Assembly: GCF_003333265.1 (NCBI RefSeq)
Contig: NZ_QOLB01000032.1
Coordinates: forward strand, 59,970-123,969
DNA from: Candidatus Halocynthiibacter alkanivorans
Lineage (GTDB): Bacteria; Pseudomonadota; Alphaproteobacteria; Rhodobacterales; Rhodobacteraceae
Direction of reading: 5' to 3'
Length of the DNA: 64,000 nt
Shown: one piece after another, positions 35,652 through 44,293 of the stretch
How the letters are laid out: every line of letters starts with the position of its first letter
How positions within the stretch are numbered: the first letter of the stretch is position 1
Program-made: the position numbers and the translations under genes
The notes under the pieces: generated by a model
The model's database searches: none
The model's input: only the letters and a program-made list of their open reading frames with translations
Told to the model about the DNA's origin: nothing

Positions 35652-36001
35652 AGGGTGTTGGCGGTTCCGGAATAAAACACGTTGCTGTGAAACAAGGGCT
35701 GATCTGCCGGCAAATTTGCGCGGGACCCGGTCTGTCTTGCCTGTGCGAAGCGTGAGAGTGAAGTTGTGGCAGCTAAGGCCAATCTCCATCATCTTTCCTG
35801 AACGCAGACATAAGAACTCATAATTTGTTCTCGCAGCGATAAAGCGTAACCTTAAAAAAACGATATTTACCAGGGGTGAGATGTGAAACAGGGGAAATAC
35901 AGTCCGGTTTGTCCGGCCGGCGGCCAGTTGGCCACTGAAGCGGGCGTTTGGAATGGCGCGGGTTTATCAGGTCTGCTTCGCCCGTCTCTGGAGCGGAAAC
36001 A
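35652..36001. other. Region between repeat copy 2 and the DctP-like gene, with a truncated minus-strand frame
   Basis: No complete gene is supported. On the minus strand an ATG near 35,789-35,792 opens MEIGLSCHNFTLTLRTGK and continues into the repeat boundary at 35,651, where sequence changes. It looks like the 5' end of a gene cut by the rearrangement. The GAAC-N9-GTTC dyad at 35,814 lies just upstream of it. The ribosome site of the following gene is near 35,990. Confidence 0.45.
35814..35830. promoter_or_regulatory. GAAC-N9-GTTC dyad, candidate regulator site B
   Basis: Read on the minus strand this is GAACAAATTATGAGTTC, 16 of 17 bases identical to site A at 29,829-29,845, with further identity next to it (TTATG...CATTCAG-like). 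It lies between the truncated minus-strand frame and the DctP-like gene. Confidence 0.45.
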
Positions 36002-36982
36002 ATGAGCATCATTCTTAAGTTCGGTGGTTATCAGGGCGCCCAATCGGTCCACAGCCGCGGTGTGAACGCTTTTTGCAGTGCGTTGAAACGGTCCGTCGGC
36101 GATGCGGTCACGGTGCAATTCACGCAGGACATTGTGGCCGATGGCCACAAGGCGTCTGATCTGCTGTCACTGACCGAAAGCGGTGAGCTGGACGCCTGTT
36201 ATTTTTCCTCCAGCTATCTGGTGAAGCGGGTGCCGGATCTGGGCCTGTTTGATCAGCATTTTGTCGTCCCTGACCGCCAGCAGGCCTATGCGGTTCTGGA
36301 CGGGGCGCTTGGAAAACGCCTTGCACAGAAGGTTGCCGAGGAAACCGGCTTTGCTGTGCTGGGATACTGGGACAACGGTTTGCGTCATATATCTTCTGCG
36401 CGCGGAAGGATCCGGACGCCGGAAGATTGCCAGGGGCTGAAAATCCGCACTCTGGCTAATGAGGATCACAAGCGCATCTTCCGCACGCTTGGTTTTGAAC
36501 CGATGGCCATCGATGTGCGCGATCTGCCCGCTGCGGTGGAAAACCTGCAGGTGGATGCCCAGGAAAATCCGCTGACCAATATCTTCAATTTTGAACTGCA
36601 CAAGACCCATCGGCACATTACCCTGACCCGGCATCTTCTGGGCGTTGCACTTGTGCTGTTCAACAAAGCGGCCTTCAACTCCTGGCCGCCGTTTGTGCAG
36701 AGAGCGGTTCTGGACGCTGTTGCCGAAGCCACCGAAATGCAACGCGGATTTGCAGCGGAAGACGATGTGAGATGCATGGATGCCATGCGCCGTGAAGGGG
36801 TCGAAATCACTGAGCTCTCGGCGGCGGAGCGCGCCATGTTTGTCGCCGCGACCGCGGGCGAAGTCGCGGTGACGCGGCGCGGTTTTGACGCCGGATTGCT
36901 CGATCTGTTTGAACAAGACCTGGCCGGTGCCCCGGCGCAGGCGCAACAGAGCGCAACACACCGGACCGGGGCGCCTCAATGA
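36002..36982 (+). CDS. DctP-type (TRAP) substrate-binding protein lacking a signal peptide
   Basis: The 326-residue product matches the DctP fold: a first strand LKFGGYQGAQSVHSRG at residues 5-20, IRTPEDCQGLKIRT in the middle, and VDAQENPLTNI in the ligand region. These positions correspond to the start of a mature receptor, yet no signal sequence precedes them, and no upstream in-frame start would add one. It overlaps a TctB gene by four bases and heads an operon of TctB, TctA and TctC. It is therefore probably cytoplasmic, perhaps a sensor or a decayed receptor. The C-terminus is Ala/Gln-rich. Confidence 0.82.
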   Translation: MSIILKFGGYQGAQSVHSRGVNAFCSALKRSVGDAVTVQFTQDIVADGHKASDLLSLTESGELDACYFSSSYLVKRVPDLGLFDQHFVVPDRQQAYAVLDGALGKRLAQKVAEETGFAVLGYWDNGLRHISSARGRIRTPEDCQGLKIRTLANEDHKRIFRTLGFEPMAIDVRDLPAAVENLQVDAQENPLTNIFNFELHKTHRHITLTRHLLGVALVLFNKAAFNSWPPFVQRAVLDAVAEATEMQRGFAAEDDVRCMDAMRREGVEITELSAAERAMFVAATAGEVAVTRRGFDAGLLDLFEQDLAGAPAQAQQSATHRTGAPQ

Positions 36983-37536
36983 TTGCCGAAGGAAAACACG
37001 ATGAATTCGAGACGCCAATGAAAACCGGAAAACTGAAATTCACCGCTGAACTGGCCGTAATCGGCACGTTGCTGGTGCTCGCTGTTCTGAGTGTTGCTTT
37101 TATCGGCGCACTGGTGGCACCGCCCAAGGTTTTGTTTGGCCGATCACTGACAGCTATTCCACCCAGCCTGTTCCCACTGATCGCTTTGTCGTTGCTGGCG
37201 CTGCTTTGTGGGACATTCATTTTCTGGCGCTCCCGCAATGCCGACCCGGATGATGCTGCCGGCTTCTCCATCGAGGGCTGGAAACGCGGCATCATGCTCT
37301 TTGGTCTGATGACCTTTTATGCGCTGACGATGCAGCCGTTCGGCTTTCTGATTTCCTCGGCGATTGCGATGATCCTGATCTCGTGGCTGGCCGGAAACCG
37401 GTCCGTCTGGCAAATCCTGCTCCTGTCTGTGGCGGGTCCCATTCTCTTGTATCTGACGGCGACACGCCTGTTGGCAGTGTCTTTGCCTGAACTAAGCGCC
37501 ATCGAATTCTTTTACGCCCGCATGTTGGGAGGCTGA
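36979..37536 (+). CDS. TTT transporter small membrane subunit (TctB family), operon 2
   Basis: The 185-residue protein has four main hydrophobic segments (ELAVIGTLLVLAVLSVAFIG, SLFPLIALSLLALLCGTF, GIMLFGLMTFYALTMQPFG and LLLSVAGPILLYL). The start overlaps the DctP-like gene; a later ATG at 37,018 is an alternative that would drop the polar leader. It pairs with the TctA downstream. Sequence similarity to the operon-1 TctB is low, as usual for this subunit. Confidence 0.85.
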   Translation: MIAEGKHDEFETPMKTGKLKFTAELAVIGTLLVLAVLSVAFIGALVAPPKVLFGRSLTAIPPSLFPLIALSLLALLCGTFIFWRSRNADPDDAAGFSIEGWKRGIMLFGLMTFYALTMQPFGFLISSAIAMILISWLAGNRSVWQILLLSVAGPILLYLTATRLLAVSLPELSAIEFFYARMLGG

Positions 37537-37577
37537 GACTTCAATGAACGCCAGAACTAAAACTAAAAGGAAAACAC

Positions 37578-39059
37578 ATGTTTGAACAGTTCATCACCGG
37601 GTTCGGTATGGCGATGCGACTGGATACATTTCTCCTGATGGGCGCTGGCCTGTTTGGCGGCATGTTGGTCGGGGCTCTGCCTGGATTTACTACTCTCATG
37701 GCAATGGCCATCCTGCTTCCTATCTCGTTTTTCCTTGATCCGGTGGTCGGCATTCCGTTTCTGCTTGGTGTGTACAAGGGTGGAATTTTTGGCGGCAGCA
37801 TTCCCGCCATCCTGATTTCCATGCCAGGCACGGGTGCGGCGGTCGCAACCTCGCGTGACGGCTATCAGCTGACCAAGCAGGGCAAGTCGCGCAAAGCGCT
37901 CGACATGGCTTTGTTTTCCTCGGTGTTTGGCGACACCGCCAGCGACATCTTCACAATCTTCATGATTTTCCCGATCGCGTTCCTGGTGATGCAGTTTGGC
38001 CCGCCGGAACTGTTTGCTGTGCTCCTGCTTAGCCTCGTTATCATCGCGGCAACTTCGGGCAGCAGTCCGGTCAAAAGCCTGATCATGATGGCTGTCGGCC
38101 TGTGGCTGTCCTTTATCGGTACCGATCCCATGGGGGGCGTTGAGCGCTTTACCTTTGGCTTGTTCGATCTGAAATCAGGCATTCCGCTGCTGCCGATGCT
38201 GATTGGTGTGTTCGCAATCCCCGAGATTGCCGGCGTCGTAATCCGCAATGAAAAAGCGCAGAAACTGGCGACTTTGATGGGGGAACGTCTGACCCGGATG
38301 GAGTTTTTTGGTTCCTTCCGCACGATTTGCCGCTCGACCGTAATTGGTACCGGCATCGGTATTGTTCCCGGTCTGGGCCAGGTGGTTGCCGCCATGATGG
38401 GATATGCGGCCGCCAAGAACGCTTCAGATCATCCCGAGACCTTTGGTGAAGGCGACCTCGAGGGGGTTGCCGCCGCTGAGGCCGCCAACAATGCGGTGAA
38501 TGGTCCGACGATGGTGCCGCTGCTGACGCTGGGCATCCCGGGGGACAATGTGACAGCGATCCTGCTGGGCGCCTTTGTCGCCCAGGGGCTGCGTCCGGGG
38601 CCGCAATTGTTTGAAGAGCAGGGCGCAACTGTCTTCGCAATTCTGATTGCGATGGTTTTTGCAAACCTGATGTTCCTGGTGATCGGATACCTGTCGATCC
38701 CGTTCTTCTCTCGCCTCGTCATGATCAAGACTTCGATCCTGATACCGGTGGTGATTATGTTCGCTTTTGCAGGGGCTTATGTCTTCCGTTCCGACACGTT
38801 TGACCTGCTGATGCTGGTTGGTTTCGGGATTTTCGGATTGCTCGCAAAGGCAGGCAAGTTTGATGTCATGCCGATGGTGATGGGCTTCATTCTTGGGCCA
38901 CCGATGGAATACGCCTTTGGTCAGACCATCGCGATGGGCAACGGCGATTCAATCGGATTTCTGTTCAACGAGCGGCTCTTTGCCCTCGGCTTGCTGGCCG
39001 CGACACCGGTCATAGGATTCATACTTTGGAGGCGGATGCAGACTGTTCCGTCCGACTGA
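37578..39059 (+). CDS. TTT transporter large membrane subunit (TctA family), operon 2
   Basis: A 493-residue, roughly twelve-helix TctA. Signature loops are MLVGALPGFTTLMAMAILLP and GTGIGIVPGLGQVVAAMMGY, plus AAEAANNAVNGPTMVPLLTLGIPGD. An AAAAGGAAAA ribosome site precedes the ATG. In this operon the receptor gene tctC follows rather than precedes the membrane genes, unlike operon 1. Confidence 0.95.
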   Translation: MFEQFITGFGMAMRLDTFLLMGAGLFGGMLVGALPGFTTLMAMAILLPISFFLDPVVGIPFLLGVYKGGIFGGSIPAILISMPGTGAAVATSRDGYQLTKQGKSRKALDMALFSSVFGDTASDIFTIFMIFPIAFLVMQFGPPELFAVLLLSLVIIAATSGSSPVKSLIMMAVGLWLSFIGTDPMGGVERFTFGLFDLKSGIPLLPMLIGVFAIPEIAGVVIRNEKAQKLATLMGERLTRMEFFGSFRTICRSTVIGTGIGIVPGLGQVVAAMMGYAAAKNASDHPETFGEGDLEGVAAAEAANNAVNGPTMVPLLTLGIPGDNVTAILLGAFVAQGLRPGPQLFEEQGATVFAILIAMVFANLMFLVIGYLSIPFFSRLVMIKTSILIPVVIMFAFAGAYVFRSDTFDLLMLVGFGIFGLLAKAGKFDVMPMVMGFILGPPMEYAFGQTIAMGNGDSIGFLFNERLFALGLLAATPVIGFILWRRMQTVPSD

Positions 39060-39124
39060 TATCTGCACGGGGGGCATCACCCGTCTGGTTTTAAATAACT
39101 TTACGATGCAAAGGGAGGATACAA

Positions 39125-40108
39125 ATGTTCATTAATACTTTCAAACGGGCCGCGACAACGGCAGCCGCTGCCGGTGTAGCCGTCGCGCTTTCGCTGGGAA
39201 TGGCCACTGCAGAAGGCGGCGATAATTACCCGGAAAAGCCAATCACGATGGTCATTCCGCTGGGTGCTGGCGGGTCGCATGACCTGAACGCCCGTGTGAT
39301 TACATCGATCATTCCAACGTATCTGAACCAGGCGATGATTGTGCGCCTGACTCCAGGTGCCGGCGGGCAAAAGGGAACCCAGGAAGTCGCCAATTCACCT
39401 GCGGATGGCTACACCCTGTTGTTCACCCACAACTACATCGACATGCTGCAACAGCACGTTGAAAATCTGCCCTATGATCCGAATGAAGACTTTATTCCAA
39501 TCGCCCGGATCAACTATGCGCAGATCGGTGTCGTTGTGCCGGCTGACAGCCCTTACCAGACGTTTGAAGACCTGGTCGCGGCTGCCAAGGCAGATCCAAA
39601 CAGCATCCGTATGTCCCACTCCGGCAACTGGGGCGCGTTGTTTGTCCCGGCGGCTCAGATCATGAAGGCGCGCGATATCAGCCTGAACCTGGTGCCTTAC
39701 AAAGGTGGCGGACCAGCTCTGCAGGCGCTGCTCAATGGCGACGCTGACGTGACGATGGGTTTCCCGTCCACGCTTGGGCCGCTGATCGACTCGGGCAAGG
39801 TACGTGTTCTGGCAACTGCCGGGGCAGAGCGTATGTTTGACGACGTTCCCACCTTCGCCGAAGTTGGCGTTGAGGGCGATGTAGGCTTCATGCACCGCAT
39901 CGTACTGGCACCTGCCGGCACCCCGGATGACGTGGTTGCCAAGCTGACCGAAGCTTTCGCAAACCTGGTTGAGGACAAAACCTTCACCCGCATGATGGGC
40001 CGTCTGAATGAAACCATCGACCTGATGGATGGACCTGAATACCAGAAGCTGCGCGAACAGCAGAACGTCGCGTATAAAGAACTGGTCAAACAGCTGACCT
40101 CACAATAA
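39125..40108 (+). CDS. TTT transporter periplasmic substrate-binding protein (TctC/Bug), operon 2
   Basis: The 327-residue receptor has a Sec signal peptide (residues 1-30, ending near ATAEG) and the mature start NYPEKPITMVIPLGAGGSHD. It shows RLTPGAGGQKGTQEVANSPADGYT and LVPYKGGGPALQALLNGD. The ligand is unknown but probably carboxylated. A very stable hairpin terminator follows. Confidence 0.93.
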   Translation: MFINTFKRAATTAAAAGVAVALSLGMATAEGGDNYPEKPITMVIPLGAGGSHDLNARVITSIIPTYLNQAMIVRLTPGAGGQKGTQEVANSPADGYTLLFTHNYIDMLQQHVENLPYDPNEDFIPIARINYAQIGVVVPADSPYQTFEDLVAAAKADPNSIRMSHSGNWGALFVPAAQIMKARDISLNLVPYKGGGPALQALLNGDADVTMGFPSTLGPLIDSGKVRVLATAGAERMFDDVPTFAEVGVEGDVGFMHRIVLAPAGTPDDVVAKLTEAFANLVEDKTFTRMMGRLNETIDLMDGPEYQKLREQQNVAYKELVKQLTSQ

Positions 40109-40116
40109 GGCGGGGC

Positions 40117-40156
40117 GGCAGGGGGCGCGGCGCGATTTCGCGCCGCGCCCCCTGCC
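40117..40156. terminator. Very stable bidirectional terminator
   Basis: GGCAGGGGGCGCGGCGCGA and its complete 19-bp complement are separated by two bases and end in CCTTG. It lies between the converging tctC and Ldh-family genes. Confidence 0.85.
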
Positions 40157-40165
40157 TTGTCGCAC

Positions 40166-40190
40166 GCGCCCGGCAGGACCTGCCGGGCGC
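40166..40190. terminator. Second hairpin between converging genes
   Basis: GCGCCCGGCAGG, one base, CCTGCCGGGCGC: a 12-bp perfect stem next to the previous hairpin. Probably acts with it to insulate the minus-strand dehydrogenase gene. Confidence 0.65.
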
Positions 40191-40222
40191 CCGCTATAAG
40201 AGACACAGTGCCGCAACTGCAA

Positions 40223-41278
40223 TCACAACGGCGCAATCGCAAGTTCATCTGCGAGATCATTCAACGCTTTGCGCAAAGTCTGCGGCAACGGAATGCCGTT
40301 TTCCGACCGTTCCTGAGTGACCCGGGCCAGACGTTCCCCCGGCAGGCGGATCTCATCAAACCCCGGCAAACGTGGCGAGGACTTCATTTGTTCCCAGATC
40401 CGGTCAATCCCCGACTTAAACGTCTCCGGGTCCGTAAAGGCCTTGATATCAAGCGCAATAATCATGTGACCCGTGTTGGTGGTGGTGCTGCTGTCGGCGT
40501 TAAAATCAATCACATCGCGGCCAAATGCGGCCCCGTTCAGCGTGCCAGCCAGAATGCCGAAGATCAGCGACAGCCCATATCCTTTGGCGCCGCCTATGGG
40601 CAGCAAAAAGCCTTCAGACGCCCTTTGGGGATCGGTCAATGGCCGGCCCTCTTTGTCGATCATCCAGCCCTCAGGCATCTGTTGGCCGCGCTGTGCAGCG
40701 GTTTTCACCTTGCCATAGGCGGCCACGGTGGTCGCCATGTCCAGGATAATGGGGGACCTGTTGGCCGAAGGAATGGCCACCGCAATCGGGTTGGTGCTGA
40801 GCAGCATTTCACTGCCGCCCCAGGGTGGCATGTGGTTGGCACTGCCCACTGCGATATAGATCCCGATCATGTCCTTCTGTGCCGGCATCGCCGCATAAAG
40901 CGAGCCAGGACCCGCATGGTTGGAATTGCGCGCCCCGACCCAGGCCACGCCGGTTGTGGCGGCCTTTTCCATCGCAAGTTCGGTGGCATGTCGCATCACC
41001 AGATGGCCCAGCCCATTGTCGCCGTCAATCAGCGCCGTTGCGGCCCGATCGCTGACGGTGCGGATCTGCGCCGCAACGTTCATCCCACCCGCGCGGATGC
41101 GGCGGATGTACTGGGGCAGGCGGAAGACGCCGTGCCCGTCCTGGCCGATCAGGTCGGCGCGCGCCATCAGTGCGGACGCTTTCTGCGCGTCGGGACCCGG
41201 CATGCCACAAGAGATAAAACTGCGCTCGATGAAGGCGCGCAGGTCATCAAAAGACACAGGTGCAGTTGAAGGGGGCAT
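40223..41278 (-). CDS. Ldh family (malate/L-lactate/ureidoglycolate-type) dehydrogenase
   Basis: The start MPPSTAPVSFDDLRAF is preferred over an upstream ATG because an AAAGGTAAC site precedes it. The 351-residue protein belongs to the type 2 malate/lactate dehydrogenase family, which does not use a Rossmann fold. RADLIGQDGHGVFRLPQYI matches the ...HGV.R...Y motif with the catalytic His, and GGAKGYGLSLIFGILAG is a later conserved block. It would oxidise a 2-hydroxy acid or a similar compound with NAD(P). It is divergent from a cupin gene by 62 bases. Confidence 0.9.
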   Translation of the reverse strand: MPPSTAPVSFDDLRAFIERSFISCGMPGPDAQKASALMARADLIGQDGHGVFRLPQYIRRIRAGGMNVAAQIRTVSDRAATALIDGDNGLGHLVMRHATELAMEKAATTGVAWVGARNSNHAGPGSLYAAMPAQKDMIGIYIAVGSANHMPPWGGSEMLLSTNPIAVAIPSANRSPIILDMATTVAAYGKVKTAAQRGQQMPEGWMIDKEGRPLTDPQRASEGFLLPIGGAKGYGLSLIFGILAGTLNGAAFGRDVIDFNADSSTTTNTGHMIIALDIKAFTDPETFKSGIDRIWEQMKSSPRLPGFDEIRLPGERLARVTQERSENGIPLPQTLRKALNDLADELAIAPL

Positions 41279-41340
41279 TATTGTTACCTTTCTGAAGAGA
41301 AACACATTGAACAGAAAACAGAACTGACAAGAGGTGAGAC

Positions 41341-41745
41341 ATGTCGGACGGAATATCGATTAAATACAGTGACGTAGCAGTGTTCAGCCGCGGGGACGGG
41401 GTCGAGACCCGCCTGCTGGTGGGCAAAGGCAATGCCGCAGATACGCCCTTCACCACGGGCACCACGGTTTTTCCAAAGGGATGCGCCGCGCCGCTGCATT
41501 CTCACAATTGCGCGGAACAGGTGACCATACTTTCGGGGACTGCCGAGGCAATGATCAACGGAAAAACCATTCAGCTCGGCGCGCTGGACACGTCTTTTGT
41601 GCCCGCCAACGCGCCGCATTATTTCCGCAATACCGGCAATGAGCCGCTTGTCATTCTCTGGATCTACGGGGCGCAGGATGTCACCCGCACCTTTACTGAA
41701 ACCGGCGAAACGGTGCCGCATATGTCGCCGCGCGATCAGGTATAA
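41341..41745 (+). CDS. Cupin domain protein
   Basis: The 134-residue single cupin carries FPKGCAAPLHSHNCAEQVTILSG (motif 1, His-x-His...Glu) and FVPANAPHYFRNTGNEP (motif 2, His). These residues form a metal site. Small cupins act as dioxygenases, isomerases or sensors. A GAGG ribosome site lies before the ATG. The gene is divergent from the Ldh-family gene and convergent with the quinone oxidoreductase gene. Substrate unknown. Confidence 0.88.
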   Translation: MSDGISIKYSDVAVFSRGDGVETRLLVGKGNAADTPFTTGTTVFPKGCAAPLHSHNCAEQVTILSGTAEAMINGKTIQLGALDTSFVPANAPHYFRNTGNEPLVILWIYGAQDVTRTFTETGETVPHMSPRDQV

Positions 41746-41792
41746 ACTGACGCGCGACGATACCGCCGCACCGCTGGTACCGGCGGCTGGCA

Positions 41793-42767
41793 TCAGGGGA
41801 TCAGGATCGTTGAGCCTGTGGTCGTGCCTCGCTCAATCGCCGCGTGTGCCAATGCGGCCTCGGACAATTTGAAGCGCTGGTTGATATTGGCAGACAGGAC
41901 GCCTTCCCGCACCAGCCGGAACACTTCAGAAGCAGAATGTTGCAGGTCTTCGCTCTGTTTCACATAATCGCCCAGGGTTGGGCGGGTGAAATAGAGCGAG
42001 CCACCTTTTTGCAACAGGGACGGGGCGACCGCCGGGGCTTCCCCGGTTGTGGCGCCAAAAGAAACAAACAGGCCATAAGTCGCCAGGCTGTTGATCGAAG
42101 CGTCAAATGTCGCCGCACCAATGCTGTCGTAAACGACCTGAACGCCTTTGCCACCGGTCAATTCCCCGACCCGGGCAGCGACATCCTCGCGAGTGCGGTC
42201 AATGGCAGCGTCATAGCCCAGAGACTGAATCTCAGCGCAGTTTTTCGCGCCGGAGGTCACGCCGATCATGCGTGCACCCAGGTGTTTGCCCCACTGACCT
42301 GCGATTTGGCCCACACCACCGGATGCTGCCCAGAACAAGACCGTGTCCTGTGCAGACACTTTGCGGGTCCGGTTGAGCAGATACTCTACCGTCATGCCTT
42401 TCATCAGCACAGCCGCGGCGACGTCGTCTGAAATGTCGTCGGGCAGGGAGATCAGGCGGGATGCGGGAACATTCCGGTGGCTGGCATAGGCGCCAAGGAC
42501 AGCGGCATATGCGACCCGGTCCCCGACAGCCAGACCGGTGACCCCCTCGCCAACAGCCGTCACCTGACCGGCAGCTTCAAGCCCCAGGCGGCTGGGCAGG
42601 GCAAGCGGATAATGACCTGACCGCTGATACACATCCATGTAGTTCAGCCCGATCGCCGTATGTTTGATCTGCGCTTCACCGGGCGCGGGCGGATCCAGCT
42701 CGGCGTGGGTCAGTGACATAACTTCGGGCGCACCCTGCCGGGCAATTTCAATCACTTCAATTTTCAT
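41793..42767 (-). CDS. Quinone oxidoreductase (MDR superfamily, QOR type)
   Basis: The 324-residue protein lacks the structural zinc lobe and has the QOR pattern: GLNYMDVYQRSGHYPLALP, GLEAAGQVTAVGEGV, and the NADPH loop AASGGVGQIAGQW. It would transfer a hydride from NADPH to a quinone or enone. The last gene of the minus-strand operon that starts at 45,489. Confidence 0.92.
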   Translation of the reverse strand: MKIEVIEIARQGAPEVMSLTHAELDPPAPGEAQIKHTAIGLNYMDVYQRSGHYPLALPSRLGLEAAGQVTAVGEGVTGLAVGDRVAYAAVLGAYASHRNVPASRLISLPDDISDDVAAAVLMKGMTVEYLLNRTRKVSAQDTVLFWAASGGVGQIAGQWGKHLGARMIGVTSGAKNCAEIQSLGYDAAIDRTREDVAARVGELTGGKGVQVVYDSIGAATFDASINSLATYGLFVSFGATTGEAPAVAPSLLQKGGSLYFTRPTLGDYVKQSEDLQHSASEVFRLVREGVLSANINQRFKLSEAALAHAAIERGTTTGSTILIP

Positions 42768-42864
42768 ATCATATCCTGTCGCTGAGTTGATTTCGCCCGG
42801 GGTGACCAGGACAAACAGGCAGAACCGCCTTCACCTGAGTGACGGGTGAAGGCGATGAGGGGGA

Positions 42865-43338
42865 TCACGAAGCGGGTTGATTTTCCAACCGGTACTCGTC
42901 GGGGATTGGCAGCGGCGAATTGGGTCCGTCAAGAAACTCGACGGTACAAAACCGCAGGTCGGTGTCGCCGATGTTTTCCACCGAATGCACCATAGAGTCC
43001 TCGCTGCCATAGGCGAAGTGTTTGGTTTCACCGAAATAATGGCTCACGTCACGGATTTCGCCTGAGGCAAAATATCCGCGCGCTTTGCCATCGGCCAGTG
43101 AAGACCAGAAATAGGCATTCACGTGGCGGTGGAACGCACAGCGTTTGCCGGGCGCGATATGCAGGTGCCAGACCCGGACATTGTCCGTTTCCGATACCAG
43201 AACTGATCCGACAACGCCGTTGTTCTGATATTGCAGCATTTCGTCCCGCATGCCGTCGGGCCAGTGGGCAAATGCTGCGGCGTCCTGCGCCATTTCAACA
43301 TGATCCGGGCCATGAGTTACTGATGTGGTTTCAGCCAT
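42865..43338 (-). CDS. Cupin-like protein in the dehydrogenase operon
   Basis: The 157-residue protein has a cupin-type strand pattern with IAPGKRCAFHRHVNAYFW (His-x-His) and a later HSVENIGDTDLRFCTVEFLD. It is longer at the N-terminus than the cupin at 41,341 and differs from it in sequence. It sits 37 bases after the aldolase gene, so it is in the operon. The reaction is unknown; metal-dependent isomerase or lyase is possible. Confidence 0.78.
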   Translation of the reverse strand: MAETTSVTHGPDHVEMAQDAAAFAHWPDGMRDEMLQYQNNGVVGSVLVSETDNVRVWHLHIAPGKRCAFHRHVNAYFWSSLADGKARGYFASGEIRDVSHYFGETKHFAYGSEDSMVHSVENIGDTDLRFCTVEFLDGPNSPLPIPDEYRLENQPAS

Positions 43339-43375
43339 GGGTATTCTCCTGAAAGTACGGCATCCGGCCGCTGAT

Positions 43376-44293
43376 TTACACGTCGGCCTGGGCTAAAGCG
43401 TCCAGATCGGCTCTGAGTGCGGTCTTCTGCGCCGCGCTCAGGCCGACCAGAGGTGGCGCCATACGCGTCCAGTCGTCATCGCCGCTGCGCCAGGCTTCAA
43501 TCTGCTTCATGGCGGCCATCATAGGGTATTTGGAGGCAAGGTCGCGCGTGGATCTGACTTCGTCCATCGCGGCATCCCGCTCGGGGCCTTCAGCCGTATG
43601 AAGAGCGGCCCGGGCCCGGGCGCCGAACGCATTGGTGGAGCCGGAAATAATGCCGGCGGTGCCGATTGCAAGCCCGTCCCACAGCATGGATTCCGAGGAT
43701 GGGTAGACGTCGAAGTCCTCCGCAATGCCGCCGGTTGCCTCGACAATGGCGCGGCTTTGTTCAAAGTCACCGCTGCTGTCTTTCAGCCCGGCGATGATGG
43801 CGCCAAATTCGCGACGCAAACGTGTCACCAGTGTTGGCGACAGGGGCGTCTGGGACATTTGTGGGAAATGATACAGGTAGACACGCAGATCATCGCGGCC
43901 GATCTGTTCGACCAGGTTGGCGTAATAGGCAAACAGCCCTTCGTCAGAGACGTTTTTGTAATAATAGGGCGGCAGCACCAGCACATTGTTATAGCCGGCT
44001 TCCACTGCCGCGCGTGTCAGCGCGACACAGTCGCCTGCTGCCGGAGCGCCGGTTCCAAAAATCACCCGGTCGGCGGCGAATCCGGCCTGCTGGAACGCAG
44101 CTGGCAGCGCCAGCCGGTCCTGCATCGCGTGCGAGGTGCCTTCGCCGGTGGTGCCGGTGGGGGCGACACCATCACAACCGCCGTCCGTTACCAGGTGCTG
44201 GCAGTAGGTCACCAGTTTGGCGGCGTTAAGAGAGCCGTCCGCGTTCAGGGGGGAGATTGCCGCTGCGTAGATGCCGCGTTTTGCTTTGCTCAT
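43376..44293 (-). CDS. Dihydrodipicolinate synthase family aldolase (not lysine pathway)
   Basis: The 305-residue TIM-barrel protein has the family's pyruvate-binding GTTGEGTS, the catalytic tyrosine in YLYHFPQM, and the Schiff-base lysine in IAGLKDSSGD. The gene overlaps the upstream dehydrogenase by four bases. In this setting it is probably a keto-acid aldolase or dehydratase acting on a sugar acid or similar pyruvate-containing product, rather than DapA. It likely cleaves what the dehydrogenase produces. Confidence 0.9.
   Translation of the reverse strand: MSKAKRGIYAAAISPLNADGSLNAAKLVTYCQHLVTDGGCDGVAPTGTTGEGTSHAMQDRLALPAAFQQAGFAADRVIFGTGAPAAGDCVALTRAAVEAGYNNVLVLPPYYYKNVSDEGLFAYYANLVEQIGRDDLRVYLYHFPQMSQTPLSPTLVTRLRREFGAIIAGLKDSSGDFEQSRAIVEATGGIAEDFDVYPSSESMLWDGLAIGTAGIISGSTNAFGARARAALHTAEGPERDAAMDEVRSTRDLASKYPMMAAMKQIEAWRSGDDDWTRMAPPLVGLSAAQKTALRADLDALAQADV

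Noticed and set aside
43376..44293. DapA of lysine synthesis
   Set aside because: Family residues fit, but the operon (zinc dehydrogenase, cupin, quinone oxidoreductase, GntR) points to catabolism.
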